Source of the DNA: Cryptomeria japonica
Taxonomy: Eukaryota; Streptophyta; Pinopsida; Cupressales; Cupressaceae
Direction: 5' to 3'
Length of the DNA stretch: 64,000 nt
Assembly (NCBI RefSeq): GCF_030272615.1
Contig: NC_081406.1
Location: forward strand, 477,428,900-477,492,899
Shown: positions 21,785 through 32,849 of the stretch, one piece after another
Layout of the letters: every line of letters begins with the position of its first letter
Position numbering within the stretch: the first letter of the stretch is position 1
Notes under the pieces: generated by a model
The model's input: only the letters and a program-made list of their open reading frames with translations
What the model was told of the DNA's origin: nothing
Database searches by the model: none
Position numbers and translations under genes: made by a program

Positions 21785-24700
21785 TTATTGAGCCATGAGC
21801 TGTTGTAGCTTTGTATAAAAATTCTGAACTGAATTTGGCTTTGTGGTCAACTTATTTGAGAGATCGGTGATCTCTTTCTCAATTGCCTCTGTTTTATTCT
21901 TAATGTCTTTCATTAAGAAAGAAAATGTGCAAAGTTTCTGAAGTAAATAAAGAATGTGCTTGAGTTGAGGAGTAAACTCAGCAATAAATTTGACAAGTTT
22001 AACTTTGCTAATAGCTATAGCTTTCTGTACCTCTTCTATCATTTTTGTAGTGAGATCTTTGTCTTTTAGTTTGCTCAAATACTCTGATGCATCTACTCCA
22101 GATGTCTCTATTTTTGTTAGGAGTTCATCTAGTTGAATGTGGATGGCTGCATCAGTGGATATTGTAGCTTCAGGTAGCATATCTATTAAGAGTGCTTTCA
22201 CCTTTTGAAGTACCTTATTTTTCTTTTGAATGGCCATTTGCTTCTCTTGTTCGGCCTTTGCTTTGCATAGTTCACCAAAATCAATGAGTGCTTTCCCCTT
22301 TAATTTTGATATGTCTATATTGGGCAACACTATTGGTTTTGACAAATCAAATTTAAAACTATGCTTTTTCATCTTCTTTTCTTTACCTTTCACCGATGGA
22401 ACTAAGACAATGGCTTGTAAGGCTTGATGACCCTCGGTAGGTTGCTCGGTAGAGGCAACATTTTGATCAGTTTCTTTAGCCTCTGTAGAGCCCTTTGGTG
22501 TCTCGATTCTTGGTGTCTCAGTTGCAACATTCTCAATACTAGAAGGTGCTTGAGATGTCTATTCTTGAGTAGTACCTTCTCCTGTTGTTGACTTGTGACC
22601 TTCGGTGCCTTTCTTTGTATCCTGAGGGATTTTTGTTGAGACAGGTTGCTTGACCGGTGGATAAGGCTGAACTTGTTCCAAGACTGATCCACTAGATACA
22701 AGTTTTGCATATGCATTGCCTTCTATAATTTCCTATTCCGGTTCCTCTGTATCCATGACATCTTCATCTATTTGAATGGTGTCAGTAGGGTCTTTCTCAG
22801 TAACATCAGGATCTTGCTCGGTGACATCAGGATCTTGCTTGGTGACATCAACAATTTCAATTTCATCTTGTTCACTGGCATGCTTGATTTTAAAGATTTC
22901 CTACCACTTTGCTTTTGTCTCATTTTCAACTTTAATGTACAAGCCATTCATCAGTTTTAAGGCTCTCTGTTTGACAAGAAACTTTGAGTTGTAGGTTGTC
23001 AAATGTTCTCTTATTTCAGCTACTGACATGTCAGGAAATAGATGAACCGGACTTCTTTCTTTGATCTATTTCTCCGAGTCCATTGCATACTTCCACCTAA
23101 TATCAATATGCAAGTAAAGTTCATTTGGAAGTGACTTTGCTAGTTCCAATGGAGCTAATCGGAATTTTAGAAGTGTACAGATGACAACTTCTTCAATTTG
23201 TCTCTTCTCATCATTATTTTTGGTTTCATACTTTACATATTTGAATGAACCAAATCCTCCATATTCTTTCAGATTAGCACATAAGTTTTCAACACTATGT
23301 ACATTTACCTTCTTGCTTTTGACAATCTAAAATTTGCAAGCATCTTCTGATTCGGTATCACTAGACTCTTTTGCCAAAATGAGTCTCCGAGTAGATTTCT
23401 TGTAGGTCTTTGTTACCTTGGGAGCAGTAACACTTTTTGTTTTCTTACTCGGTGAAGCTGCAGACGCTCTAGTGTTAGGTCGCTTTGGAGGTGGAGTCGA
23501 CGAGACCTTTGATGTGTCCTGTTTCTTTCTCTTCAACACTTTTCCCTTAGGCAATTCAGTGCTTAGTGTTATTGATACATCTTGGGCTTCAAATTCCTCT
23601 TCGGTAATGGCAATGGTGCCTTTGACAGGTGTAGAGGAAGAGTCTTCTCTAAATTTCTCCAATAATGCCTTTATCATCTTTGTTGCCTTTCTTGTAGCTT
23701 TGGGTACTACAATGCTCATCTTTACCTTTTCCTTTACTTCCTCATAGGTTCCATACCTTAGCTCAGTAGCATGCCTTGGTAATGCAAGAAATGCATCAAT
23801 TTGCTATTGTGTGATGTCAAGATCAATCTTGTAACCCATAGGTGACAAAGATTGAGTTCTCGGTTCCACAACATTCACATAACAGTAATCAGTGTCAACT
23901 TCAAAACATATGTCATTTTTGTATTTCTCCACTAGCTGGGGTGGAATCCGGTACCTATTATGCAATTTCTCTTGAAATTTACTAAAGTAGTCATCCATGA
24001 TATCATTGAAATTATCACCTAACTTCTTGATGAAGTCATTAATCTGATAGGTGATTGGTCGGTGTATTTCCCAAACAACTTTACCGACTGATGGAAAGAA
24101 TTTTTCAAAATAGAAAAACATGCATACAAGTAATGATCCAAAATTTAGTGTATTAGCCGAGTTATTTTTCTTCAGCTTCTTGATGGTGTTTAGATTCTCA
24201 AACAAGTTCTTTAGCAACACCTCACATAGATCAATTTTCATTCCCTTTTTCACAATTTTGTATGCTAGGTCTACTGTTGCACAGGGTACACTGTTTTCCC
24301 TTGCTGATTGGAAGAAACAGTAACCTATAACTCTAATGGCAAATTTTAGTTCTTCATCAGTGACATTATTCAGTTTCAATCCTCTCCAATCTGATTCCAC
24401 TCTGGTTAAACTGATCAATTCCTTCTGTGATATCATCTTTTGGGCTCGAGCATGATCATAAATGGGGTAACCGGTAATCAGATGAATGATCTCCTTGGTA
24501 ATCTTAAATGGTTGGTCTTCTAGCCACATGAAATCATCGTGAACTCTTCTTAGAACAAACTTAACCCACTGGGGTTTGAACACACGGGGATAGGTTAGGG
24601 CTTTAGTTAATCCCTTGATCTTGATGTGTTTATACTTGCTATTCAATTTACCATCTATGCACAACTCATCCTAGGTGCCTTTAATTTCAACATGACCGTG

Positions 24701-24892
24701 TTCTTCAACATGACATTTGGTGAAGAATCTCACATCTTCAACTAACAACACTCTATCCAGGATGAGTGAAAAAGCGGTTTTGTCATCCAGTTCAGAAGCA
24801 ACTTTGGGAGTCAAAGAGTATTTTAGTGAGGGCTTCTCTACATTCTTGACAATAATGGGATCTTGGATCTTAGGTGCCATTGTAGATTTCAA
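21785..24892 (-). pseudogene. E2 ORF2: large protein of unknown function, amber-interrupted
   Basis: This is a single reading frame of 1036 codons broken only by seven TAG codons (24671, 23804, 23327, 23066, 22901, 22733, 22559), with no frameshift. Residues about 75-360 are a globular, mostly helical region, then a Lys/Ser/Thr-rich linker (KRKKQDTSKVSSTPPPKRPN) with nuclear-signal-like basic runs, a short region repeating DPDVTEQ, and a C-terminal Lys-rich coiled-coil-like segment. The globular part (FKITKEIIHLITGYP, VDLAYKIVKKGMKIDLCEVL) matches E4 at 35814-35296. It loosely recalls plant transposon-associated domains, but I do not recognise the fold. It lies just downstream of the gag-like ORF1 on the same strand. 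Confidence 0.6.
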
Positions 24893-25530
24893 ATAAAAGC
24901 TAACAAAGGATCCTTAGGGTTTCGGGATTTCAAACGACTGACACATTATACTTAGCAGATAATGACAACTAGATAAGATTGGTAAATCAACTTAACAATG
25001 TGTTGAGATTGATGTAAATACCTTGAATTTGCTTTGTACGAGGTTTTGATCACCTTAGATTCGCTTTGCTCTGCTCTCTCGAAAACTTGGTAAGTGAAAA
25101 TGAACGCGAAAATGCTTTTAAGTACACAATATGCCTTTTCGGGCTCGTGCAAGTTAGGTAAAAAACATTAAATGCTCTTGGTTCACTTTAAATTTCTTTC
25201 CTTCTTTTTTGCTTTAACAGAGTAACCAAACTTCCTTCATTCACTGACTAGACAGGTTTCCTGTATTCACCGACTTGACAATTTTCCTATATAGTGCTTT
25301 AAAAGACTTTGATAGAATTTCAAACTTACTATTACATCTTAATTATGTAGATTTTGAATTAAGTACATAATAAAATAGGAAACGTTAAGATTTAGCCTTG
25401 TGAGAATGCAGTCCCTTCATACCTTTACCGATTAATTTGGAATAGGTGCACCTAACTCGATAGGTAAGGTGCTTTCTTCATTTGACACAATTTCCTTCTT
25501 TTTCCAGATCATCTTTAATTTTTCTTTTAT
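24893..25530 (-). other. E2 spacer between ORF1 and ORF2
   Basis: About 640 bases with no supported coding region. It is where protease, integrase and reverse transcriptase would be expected in a copia element. Nothing resembling them is visible on either strand. Confidence 0.55.
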
Positions 25531-26784
25531 TTACTCAGTGTCTTTTCTAGGTTGATCTCTGCAATCTCCAGCCAAGTGTCCAACTTTGTGACAATGAAAA
25601 CATGCCATACCAGGATTTCTCCATGATCTTCGGTTGTTCATTCCAAACCTTATAAAATAGTTGGCACTTATATGTCCATAGCTTCCACAACATTCACACC
25701 ATATCCTTGTATTGTAATCCCATGGTACTGCAGAATATTGTCGATAAGAATGTGTGTGAGTTCGATAACCTCTAGCATTTGCTTGGTGTGCATACCACAT
25801 ATAGTTCTTTTTCTTAAACCAACATTTCTCGGTACTATGTCTATATCTATTGCAATTTTTACAAAACCCTTTGAATTTTGCCTTCTGATAATTGTTAACA
25901 GACTTTGTCCTACATTGATTAGATGTGTGACCATATTTATTGCAATTGTAACAATAACCATTGGACTTAGTGACATTCGGTTGCTTACCTTTTCTGATTT
26001 GGCACATGTTGGCAGTGTGACCTCGATTTCCATAGTAGTTGCAAATAGGCTTCTTTCTTTTGATGTTATTCTTGTTTCCAGCTTGCTTTGATGATTCTCC
26101 TCTCTCGGTAGTATGAATTCCATTCTCGGTAGAGTCTTTTCCTTTGTAACCGAGTCCTGCATCCTTGTTGGGTCTTCGTGTATTCAGTTGCTCATCCAAC
26201 ATCTTTGATGCTTCATAACTCTTCTTCAGTGTTTCTTTGGATTTCTTCTCTATTCCAAGTTCATCGGTCAACCTTGATACTTCAAGTTTCAATGCTTGAT
26301 TCTCATTATCCTTTAGAATTGCTTCATGATGTGCATAACCTAGTTGATCTGACAAATTTTGTTGAATTCTAGTCAACCTTGTGATTTCATTATTCTTATT
26401 AGATACTAAGACTTCAAGTTGTTGTTTCTCTCTTTCTAGATCTCTTACTTTATCCTCGGTTGTCCTTAATGCATCAAGATTTTTAGTCATCTGTGTGCTG
26501 AAATGTTCATGTTCTCTTTTTATTTCTTTTAGTTGATCAACCAATGGTTTGTTCTTTTCTCTCAATACTCCAATCATTTCTTCAGTTTCTTCAGATATGT
26601 TGTTATTAGATGATGTCTCAATTTGTTCCACTAACTCTTGAGAGTTCTGTAAATCATCAGATAATCTTCTTCTCACTTTCAGAGATTTTTGCATTTGCCT
26701 TTGCATGTCTGCAATCACTTGATTAGCATGATCTAGTTCTTCTTGCAGATACACAATCCTTTGAGATTGTTTGTAGCCTTCCAT
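25531..26784 (-). CDS. E2 ORF1: coiled-coil, five-zinc-knuckle gag-like protein (417 aa)
   Basis: This is probably the nucleic-acid-binding structural protein of E2. The open frame extends into the LTR, but the likely start is the Met at 26784 (MEGYKQSQRIVYLQEELDHA), just inside the primer site. The N-terminal half is long coiled-coil (heptad-like Leu/Glu/Lys runs). Then come a basic hinge and five knuckle-like motifs. Three are perfect CX2CX4HX4C (CYNCNKYGHTSNQC, CKNCNRYRHSTEKC, CFHCHKVGHLAGDC). Two have one Cys changed to Tyr (CNYYGNRGHTANMC, CECCGSYGHISANY). No capsid-type gag core (UBN2/Retrotrans_gag) and no protease are seen. There are no internal stops, unlike ORF2. Confidence 0.78.
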   Translation of the reverse strand: MEGYKQSQRIVYLQEELDHANQVIADMQRQMQKSLKVRRRLSDDLQNSQELVEQIETSSNNNISEETEEMIGVLREKNKPLVDQLKEIKREHEHFSTQMTKNLDALRTTEDKVRDLEREKQQLEVLVSNKNNEITRLTRIQQNLSDQLGYAHHEAILKDNENQALKLEVSRLTDELGIEKKSKETLKKSYEASKMLDEQLNTRRPNKDAGLGYKGKDSTENGIHTTERGESSKQAGNKNNIKRKKPICNYYGNRGHTANMCQIRKGKQPNVTKSNGYCYNCNKYGHTSNQCRTKSVNNYQKAKFKGFCKNCNRYRHSTEKCWFKKKNYMWYAHQANARGYRTHTHSYRQYSAVPWDYNTRIWCECCGSYGHISANYFIRFGMNNRRSWRNPGMACFHCHKVGHLAGDCRDQPRKDTE

Positions 26785-26832
26785 TGATAAGATCTTTCTC
26801 TTTAGGCAGTTAAACCCTTTTTCAAGATTGAA

Positions 26833-26844
26833 GCTCTGATACCA
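26833..26844 (-). promoter_or_regulatory. Primer binding site of E2 (initiator tRNA-Met)
   Basis: TGGTATCAGAGC on the - strand, two bases inside the 5' LTR. This is the classic site complementary to the 3' end of plant initiator tRNA-Met used by copia elements. Confidence 0.9.
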
Positions 26845-26846
26845 AT

Positions 26847-27986
26847 TGTTAGGCCCAATATGGAAAGCTAATGTATTGATAGGGGAGGGGTGAATCAGTA
26901 CTTCAAAACTTTTCTTCAATAATAACTTTATTGTTATGCATAAACCGAATAGTGCAGTAACATAATATAAAGCTAAAACAAATAGATAACAATCATACAT
27001 GATTCACTCCATAACACATATATTTTGGTTACGTATAAACTCTTGGTTAGAGAGAAAAACTACGGTGGGGATGGCACCCACAACTTCACTACTGCAATAA
27101 TAAAGAGTGCTTGGTTAGAACTACATGTTTAGCTATTTCTGATAGCTTACCCTATTAGGAGTAACAAGATCTGTTAGATCTACCTTTCTAAAGGATTTTA
27201 CAACACTTAATCTAAATGTTGCACCTGGTTAGAGGCTTTACAATTTATAGACTTGATTAGTGTCTTTTACCCTGTTAAAGGTTTCTCTTACAACTTCAAA
27301 ATATTACAATAAAATCATTACAAATATCGGCAACTTTACATCTGGAATGTTATAGCAGATTCTATATGCTCAAAATATGATTACCTTTCTTATAGCATAC
27401 CTCGGTAACCCATATAGTAACTCGGTAAACCCTTCTATTTACTCTGTTCTTTGACTGTTCTCTAAAATCCTTCTCGGTGACCTTTGTGTCTCTGTAACAG
27501 TCTTCTTACATTCATGCACACACCTTGTTAATTCTTAACTCATGCTGTATAAATAGATCTCTTATGTCAGTGATCCATTCATTGCTTCAATCTTACAAAT
27601 AAGATTTATCAAATGAATAACCATGCAAGATATTTCATTGGTTAGATGACCTCAAAATCATACACAATCTTTAAGTGCAATTTCCAATGTGATAACGGTT
27701 AGATGTTCCTCAATCTTGTAACACATTTTCATATGTATGTCGAGGTTCAATGAATCTGGTAACACGTTTAACTTGGTGTATATCAACTCGGTGTGTCATC
27801 TTTTCTGCTTAGTAGACATGGAATGATACTCGGTAGACAGCTCGGTGTAAACTATGCTCTGAGACTACTTTCTTCTGTAACCGACTAGACTGTGCATACC
27901 AATTGAATATTTCGGTAGTAGTAACCGACTAGAGTATATAGTATAACTTTGACATGAAACTAATGGCAACTTGATAAGTAGTAATA
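26847..27986 (-). repeat. E2 5' LTR
   Basis: Partner of 12296-13391. The + strand begins TGTTAGGCCCAATATGG and ends AGTAGTAATA, where CA has become TA. GATTCACCCCTCCCCT is near its - strand 3' end. About 44 bases are extra near 27885-27930 relative to the 3' LTR. Confidence 0.9.
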
Positions 27987-27992
27987 GATAAT

Positions 27993-29638
27993 ATGATAGA
28001 GGTTTGGATGTGTCAATTGTTTTGATGGGAGGAAGTTTCAACACATTCTTGTTCAATAATTATGTCATACTGCTATGCAAAGATTCAAAAAGAAGAGTAG
28101 ATTATTTTGTAAAATACTTGGATAGAGGAGGCACACCTATTGTTACAGCTGCTACCTAGGTATTGTTGTTGTCATTAGATTTGATGAATCCCTTGTTTGG
28201 TTGAAACTTTACAAAAGGTTGCTGGGCACTTTCATTCTTATCAACTAGAGCCATTGAAGGAGATTGTTCAAATTGACTCACTTGAAGCTGATAGTCATTA
28301 AGTACTGTGCACAACTGTGTAAAGTAAACTCGGAAAAGAGAATCTTATCCCTAATGTATTTCTAAAAATTAGAAATGAAAATTATTTGAACATCTTGATT
28401 AGGCATAGGAGAAGAAATTTGAGAATACAAATGCTTATATCTACAAGTAAATTTAGTCATTTTTTCTTTAACACCTTGCTTAAAATGCATCAAACCAATC
28501 AAAGTAATCTTAGGACCAATATTATTGTGAAATTGTTGAATGAAATAAATAGCCAATTGTTGAAATGATGTAATAGAATAAGGAGGTAAAGAACAATATC
28601 ATTGGAAATATTTATTCTTAGATATTCTAGTAAACAATTTAGCCAAAAGTCTTTGATCATAAGAAAAATCACTACACAAAGTTTGAAATATTTTCACATG
28701 AGTCAAGGGATCACCTTTTCCATTATAACACTCCAATTGAGGGACTTCCACATGTTTCAAGCGGACAACATGAACCATGTCATTAGATAATGGGATCGCT
28801 ACATCAAATGTGGGTATATTAAACTTTGAGTGGCTCATGGAAGCTATTTGTTGTTGTAAGGATGACACAGTTTGATCTAGGCTATTAATGGTTGCTTTGG
28901 TGGATGGGTTGAAATTAGAAATGTTGGACTGGGATGGAGGAGTAACATTGTTAAATTAAGGAGGAGGTTGAGCATAAGAAGGTGGGACACTATGATAGGT
29001 AGGTATGTGAGACGAGTGGGCAAAAAATGAAAGACTTATGGAAGGAGGGATGAAAGAACTTTGATTAGAAAGGTTTCCCTCTAGACTAACATGTGTAGGA
29101 ATAAAATTTTGTGCGGAAGTAGCCATGATGTTGGATGTGAAAGTAGGAACACAAGTCATAGAATTATTCATAGGAATAGAATGATTAACTTTAGTAGGAG
29201 ATTGAGTGTAACCAAGGACTTCAACATAAATTTTCAAATGCATGATATTAGTGTCAACAATATGAGCAAGACCACACAAAAAATCAATGCCAACTTTATC
29301 ACTTTGAACCATTCTTTTTAATCCTTCAATCAATGGGATAACCTCTCTTTTTAGGTATTGTTGACTCATCCATTGTTTAAGATTTTCAAATTCATTGTAA
29401 ATCTTCTCCAATTGGTCAATGAACACCCTAGTTAGTAATTCACCCTCATTATCAGAATTATGTAAAGAATGGGAATAATAACATCAATTTTTGGAATAGA
29501 AGAACCACCCACATTCTCATGAAATAAGTTATCCAAATTAGGCTCCATGTCCTTAGTAATTAAACCTTGGGAAGACTTAATTCTATAACTTCTTCTCATG
29601 GGAATATTATAGGTAGTACTAATAGTTGTAAAAATCAT
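27993..29638 (-). pseudogene. E1 gag polyprotein, N-terminal part, broken
   Basis: This is the N-terminal half of the E1 gag, colinear with E3. It has the start (MIFTTIST), the RRSYRIKSSQGL basic motif, a Ser/Pro/Asn-rich spacer and the Retrotrans_gag core (about 28750-28300: CYNGKGDPLTHVKIFQ, LAKLFTR). It then runs to VLKLPPIKTIDTS just before the E2 insertion at 27992. Frame changes near 29430, 28950 and 28600 and several stops break it. Joined with 12295-10657 it covers the whole E3-like protein. Confidence 0.82.
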
Positions 29639-30142
29639 GCACAAAGGAGGGAAATTTGAATTTGAATTTGAAAATTATGATTAAGCAATACAATTTTTTG
29701 TGAAAATGATTGATTAGCCAATTAATTAAGCAATTTGATTAATAAATTCAAGAAAGATAAATACATCTAGGTCCTAACATAACATTGATAAAGATCAGAT
29801 CTAAAATTTATTTTAAAAATTATGCAACCCACATGATAGGTTTTAGAATTATAAATTAGGGTTTTTGTATATTTAACCACTAAATTTATGTAATTCAATT
29901 TGAAAATGAGATCAAGGAGGGAAAATTTGAATTTGAAATTAAATAAATAATCAGATTTGAACTAATGAATCCAAATTAAACAACCCACAAGCTCAATTTT
30001 ATAATTACAAATTAGGGTTTTTGTATATTCAACCTCTAAAATTTTAAAATTAAATGAACAATTAAACTAGAAATGTAAATTTGAATTTAAAATGCATAAA
30101 CACTCGAATATGAGAACATAAATCAGAATTGCAGGAGTGAGA
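29639..30142 (-). other. E1 5' leader
   Basis: AT-rich untranslated region between the gag start and the primer site at 30143-30156. It is shorter than the E3 leader (about 0.5 versus 1.2 kb) and I do not see the GC-rich duplicated block of E3. The phrase aattagggtttttgtatatt occurs twice (about 29858 and 30010). Confidence 0.5.
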
Positions 30143-30159
30143 CATCGGGTTCACCAAAA

Positions 30160-31228
30160 TGTAGTGGTGAAAATATTACGGTTTCCATCATAAATGTATG
30201 AAAACTATTAATATTTAGACTTAGGGACCATTACATTAAAAGAGGGAGGTAAATCTAACAGATCTAGCCACAAATGGACAAGGACAAGGGTTGAGAATTC
30301 TATTGGATTTATTGGATTGGATTGAATTGTCCTCTTTTGAATTGAATTGTAAATATGTTGAAATTAGGGTAAATAAGCTAGAATTGATGTAAAAATGCAT
30401 GAACAATAAACTACAATCATCAGATCAAGCCACAAACCTGGATCTGAGAAATGCAAATGTGTTCAGATCTGTTCCTAGAAGGAGCTCTTGATTTATTGGG
30501 ATCAGGATGGTGGTCGCTCTATTCCTTCACACTTTTCACACTCCAATGGGGGATTGATTTGTCATTATAAATAAATCCAATTTTGAAGATCACAACTCTT
30601 TATCATCTCTTGCACATAGTAGAGAAGGGAAATAGGTTGAGAATAGGGGTTTGCCTTAGGTCAAATCCCAACTTTGGAATTAACCATGAAATAGAAATGA
30701 AATATGATTGAATTGTAATAATGGAAATGTTCTCCTTTTGAGGGAGATGATGAATAATAACCAAAACACAAATGTTATACCTCCTTATGAAGTTTTGTTT
30801 GTCTCCACATGGAATTAGGGTTACATGGGTTTCAATAACATATAACATGAATTCCAACTCCAAAAATTTAATCTTGACCTTATATTTGCTCCAATCCTTG
30901 AAAGAAGACTGATTTCTTTCTTACTTGAACTTAATGCTTGTTTTTTTGATTTCGAATTGAATTTCATGTGTGTGTATATCAAAATAAGAGGGGTAGACCT
31001 CCTTTTATACTTTCTTGTCAATAAACAACTTAATTTTTTGACATATTGCTCAAATCACGTGACCATTAAGGGGTCCAAATTTGGGTCTTAATTGGGAGGA
31101 ATAGGGCACTATGCACTATGGTCCTGAGGGGACCAAGGTGCCACACATTGGTCCTACCCAATCAAAGACCACAAATTAAAGGAAAGATGAGGTGTGAAGT
31201 TAAAATGGTGATAAATTTGTACAGTACG
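30160..31228 (-). repeat. E1 5' LTR, truncated at its outer end
   Basis: Matches 8749-9914 from TGTAGTGGTG through the TATA box (31001-31010) and the U3 hairpin (about 31133-31155). The last roughly 120 bases are missing. Instead, from 31229 the sequence reads as the start of a related LTR in the opposite orientation. Confidence 0.85.
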
Positions 31229-31363
31229 TGTAGCATCCTAAATTGTACTCCTTTACAATTTAGTCCATATTTGGGGCCCTCACCTTAGTGTTTGTACCCC
31301 AATGCTTAATTAAGACCTAAATAGTCTTGCATCATGCAAATATGGCCTTATTTTTTATAAAAT
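31229..31363 (+). repeat. LTR fragment of the E1/E3 family in inverted orientation
   Basis: It starts TGTAGCATCCTAAATTGTAC. This is how the LTRs of E1 and E3 start when read on the - strand (TGTAACATCC, TGTAGCGTCC). Similarity to the reverse complement of 9850-9914 is clear for about 60 bases (through ggccctcacctt), then fades. It could be the edge of a + strand element inserted in the E1 LTR, or a product of inversion. Confidence 0.6.
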
Positions 31364-32506
31364 TATAAGGCACTAAGGGGGGGTGAATCTGATCACCAAC
31401 TTAAAAACCTTAAAACTTAACAAACATTAGAGGAATATCACCACATAAGTTAATGCCCAATAGAAAAAATTCCACATAGCACAAGAGATTTATACATGGA
31501 AACCCAAAAGGGAAAAACCACGGTGGCAATTAATATCCACAAGATTCATTATCTGTAGAATAGAAATCTTGACCAGTTAACGTCTTACAAACATGCCCTG
31601 TTAGGAGCAGACCTGGTTAGGAGTCACCCAATTAAGGGATTTGAATGATGATCCTTGTTAGGAGTTTTGACCTGTTAGGATCAACCTCGCAAGAGGATTT
31701 AGCTACCCTATTAGGGGATTTATAATGTAAGGCTTGTTATTTCCTACCCAGTTAGGGGATTTTACTACTATAATTGTTAGGATAACAACAATTCAAGTGA
31801 TCTTTATATAACACCTCCGTGTCTGATAAGATCTACTTCAGATCCTCAAAACTTCAACAACACATCAATACAAAGCTTCACTAATCACCGCACAATGAGA
31901 ATCTCAATATTCGCCTTTGATCTCTTCAACATACTCATGTTTATCTCATAACCCATCACACTTTTTATAGACATCAACTTAGTCGGCTACAACCTTGGAA
32001 CAATTTCCTAGGTTCAATGAATCTACACAAAATAACATTGCACGGAGAACTTATGTCAGCCACCGACATAACAAATCAAAACTTGTGTCATTTTACCTAT
32101 TTAAGTGACTTTATCACTATCGGTTAAGTGTTCATCATAATATTTGCTCTAGACATCATATCTCACCAGTTCAGTTGAATCTGCTAATGCAGTCAAGAAC
32201 ATAGCTCCAAATACCTGTCTCCATCACTGCTTTAAAACCACATCATTCAATTCTTCATCAATCACATGCACCGGTTGCATGAATGCAACTTTGTCTTTGT
32301 TTACTAGTTAAGAACCTATTTGTCGGTTCACTGGTAAACTGTCATTTGTATCGATTATACCTTAGTTGGTTGGCTTCCAAGACTTAGACAACACAAAAAT
32401 ATTGTTGCCATCAATGACAACACAAGATCTAGTCATCAAACATGAATCTCAATCTCTCCATCACATTCACCTATCAATCATTTACCAGTTCAGTCAAATG
32501 CCAACA
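31364..32506 (-). repeat. E4 3' LTR (outer end uncertain)
   Basis: On the - strand it starts TGTTGGCATTTGACTG right after the purine tract CCAAAGGAGGAGAA. It carries CTATAAAAAG at 31961-31970 as a possible TATA box and ends near the U5 motif GATTCACCCCCCCTTAGTG. The same U5 wording is in the E2 and copia LTRs. No partner LTR is in the window. Confidence 0.6.
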
Positions 32507-32849
32507 TTCTCCTCCTTTGGCATTGATGGTAACACTTAGGAACATTTTTGTCAACTAAGTGTGCAAAACAAAAATTGACTTCATGGCAAACTCCCCCTTA
32601 GCAATTGTGTTATGTTACAAAAATTTGACTCTCTAATAATTCTCCCTTTACTTTTACATACAAAATTTTGACTGACTCTTCAACTATTACTCCCCCTTTA
32701 ACAACAATGCTAAACAAAGAAGTAAAAACATGAAAGATAAATACATGTACATCCAAATTTGCATCAAAATTGCATAGAATATGTAGATATAGGACTTCAA
32801 AATGTTTTTACAATGCAATCATAGAAAAAGCATCACTGAAATGGGATTT

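Larger units (their letters stand above)
12296..27986 (-). mobile_element. E2: pol-less LTR element with iMet primer site, split by E3
   Basis: LTRs at 26847-27986 (5') and 12296-13391 (3') flank an internal part of about 5.7 kb once E3 (13446-21164) is removed. The - strand order is LTR, primer binding site, gag-like ORF1, ORF2, purine tract, LTR. The flanking GATAAT occurs just before 12296 and just after 27986, and the interrupted E1 gag reads through when the two flanks are joined, so insertion into E1 is well supported. No reverse transcriptase, RNase H, integrase or protease is visible. Confidence 0.88.
8749..31228 (-). mobile_element. E1: gag-only gypsy-type LTR element, split by nested E2 and E3
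   Basis: Similar repeats at 8749-9914 and 30160-31228 are the two LTRs. On the - strand the order is 5' LTR (30160-31228), primer site (30143-30156), leader, gag start (29638), a break at 27992 where E2 was inserted, gag end (12295-10657), polypurine tract (about 9915-9938) and 3' LTR (8749-9914). With E2 removed the internal part is about 4.5 kb and encodes only a decayed gag/protease-like protein. LTR divergence looks near 10 percent in the first 250 bases by eye, the highest of the nest, as expected for the outermost element. Confidence 0.85.

Noticed and set aside
22402-22716. Open frame of 104 codons on the - strand
   Set aside because: It is a shadow of E2 ORF2, which continues in another frame through this stretch.
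26833-26844. tRNA gene fragment
   Set aside because: Only the 12-base primer site complement is present, directly next to an LTR.
26785-27000. N-terminal extension of E2 ORF1 into the LTR
   Set aside because: The extra 72 codons lie in the LTR and across the primer site, so the Met at 26784 is the more likely start.
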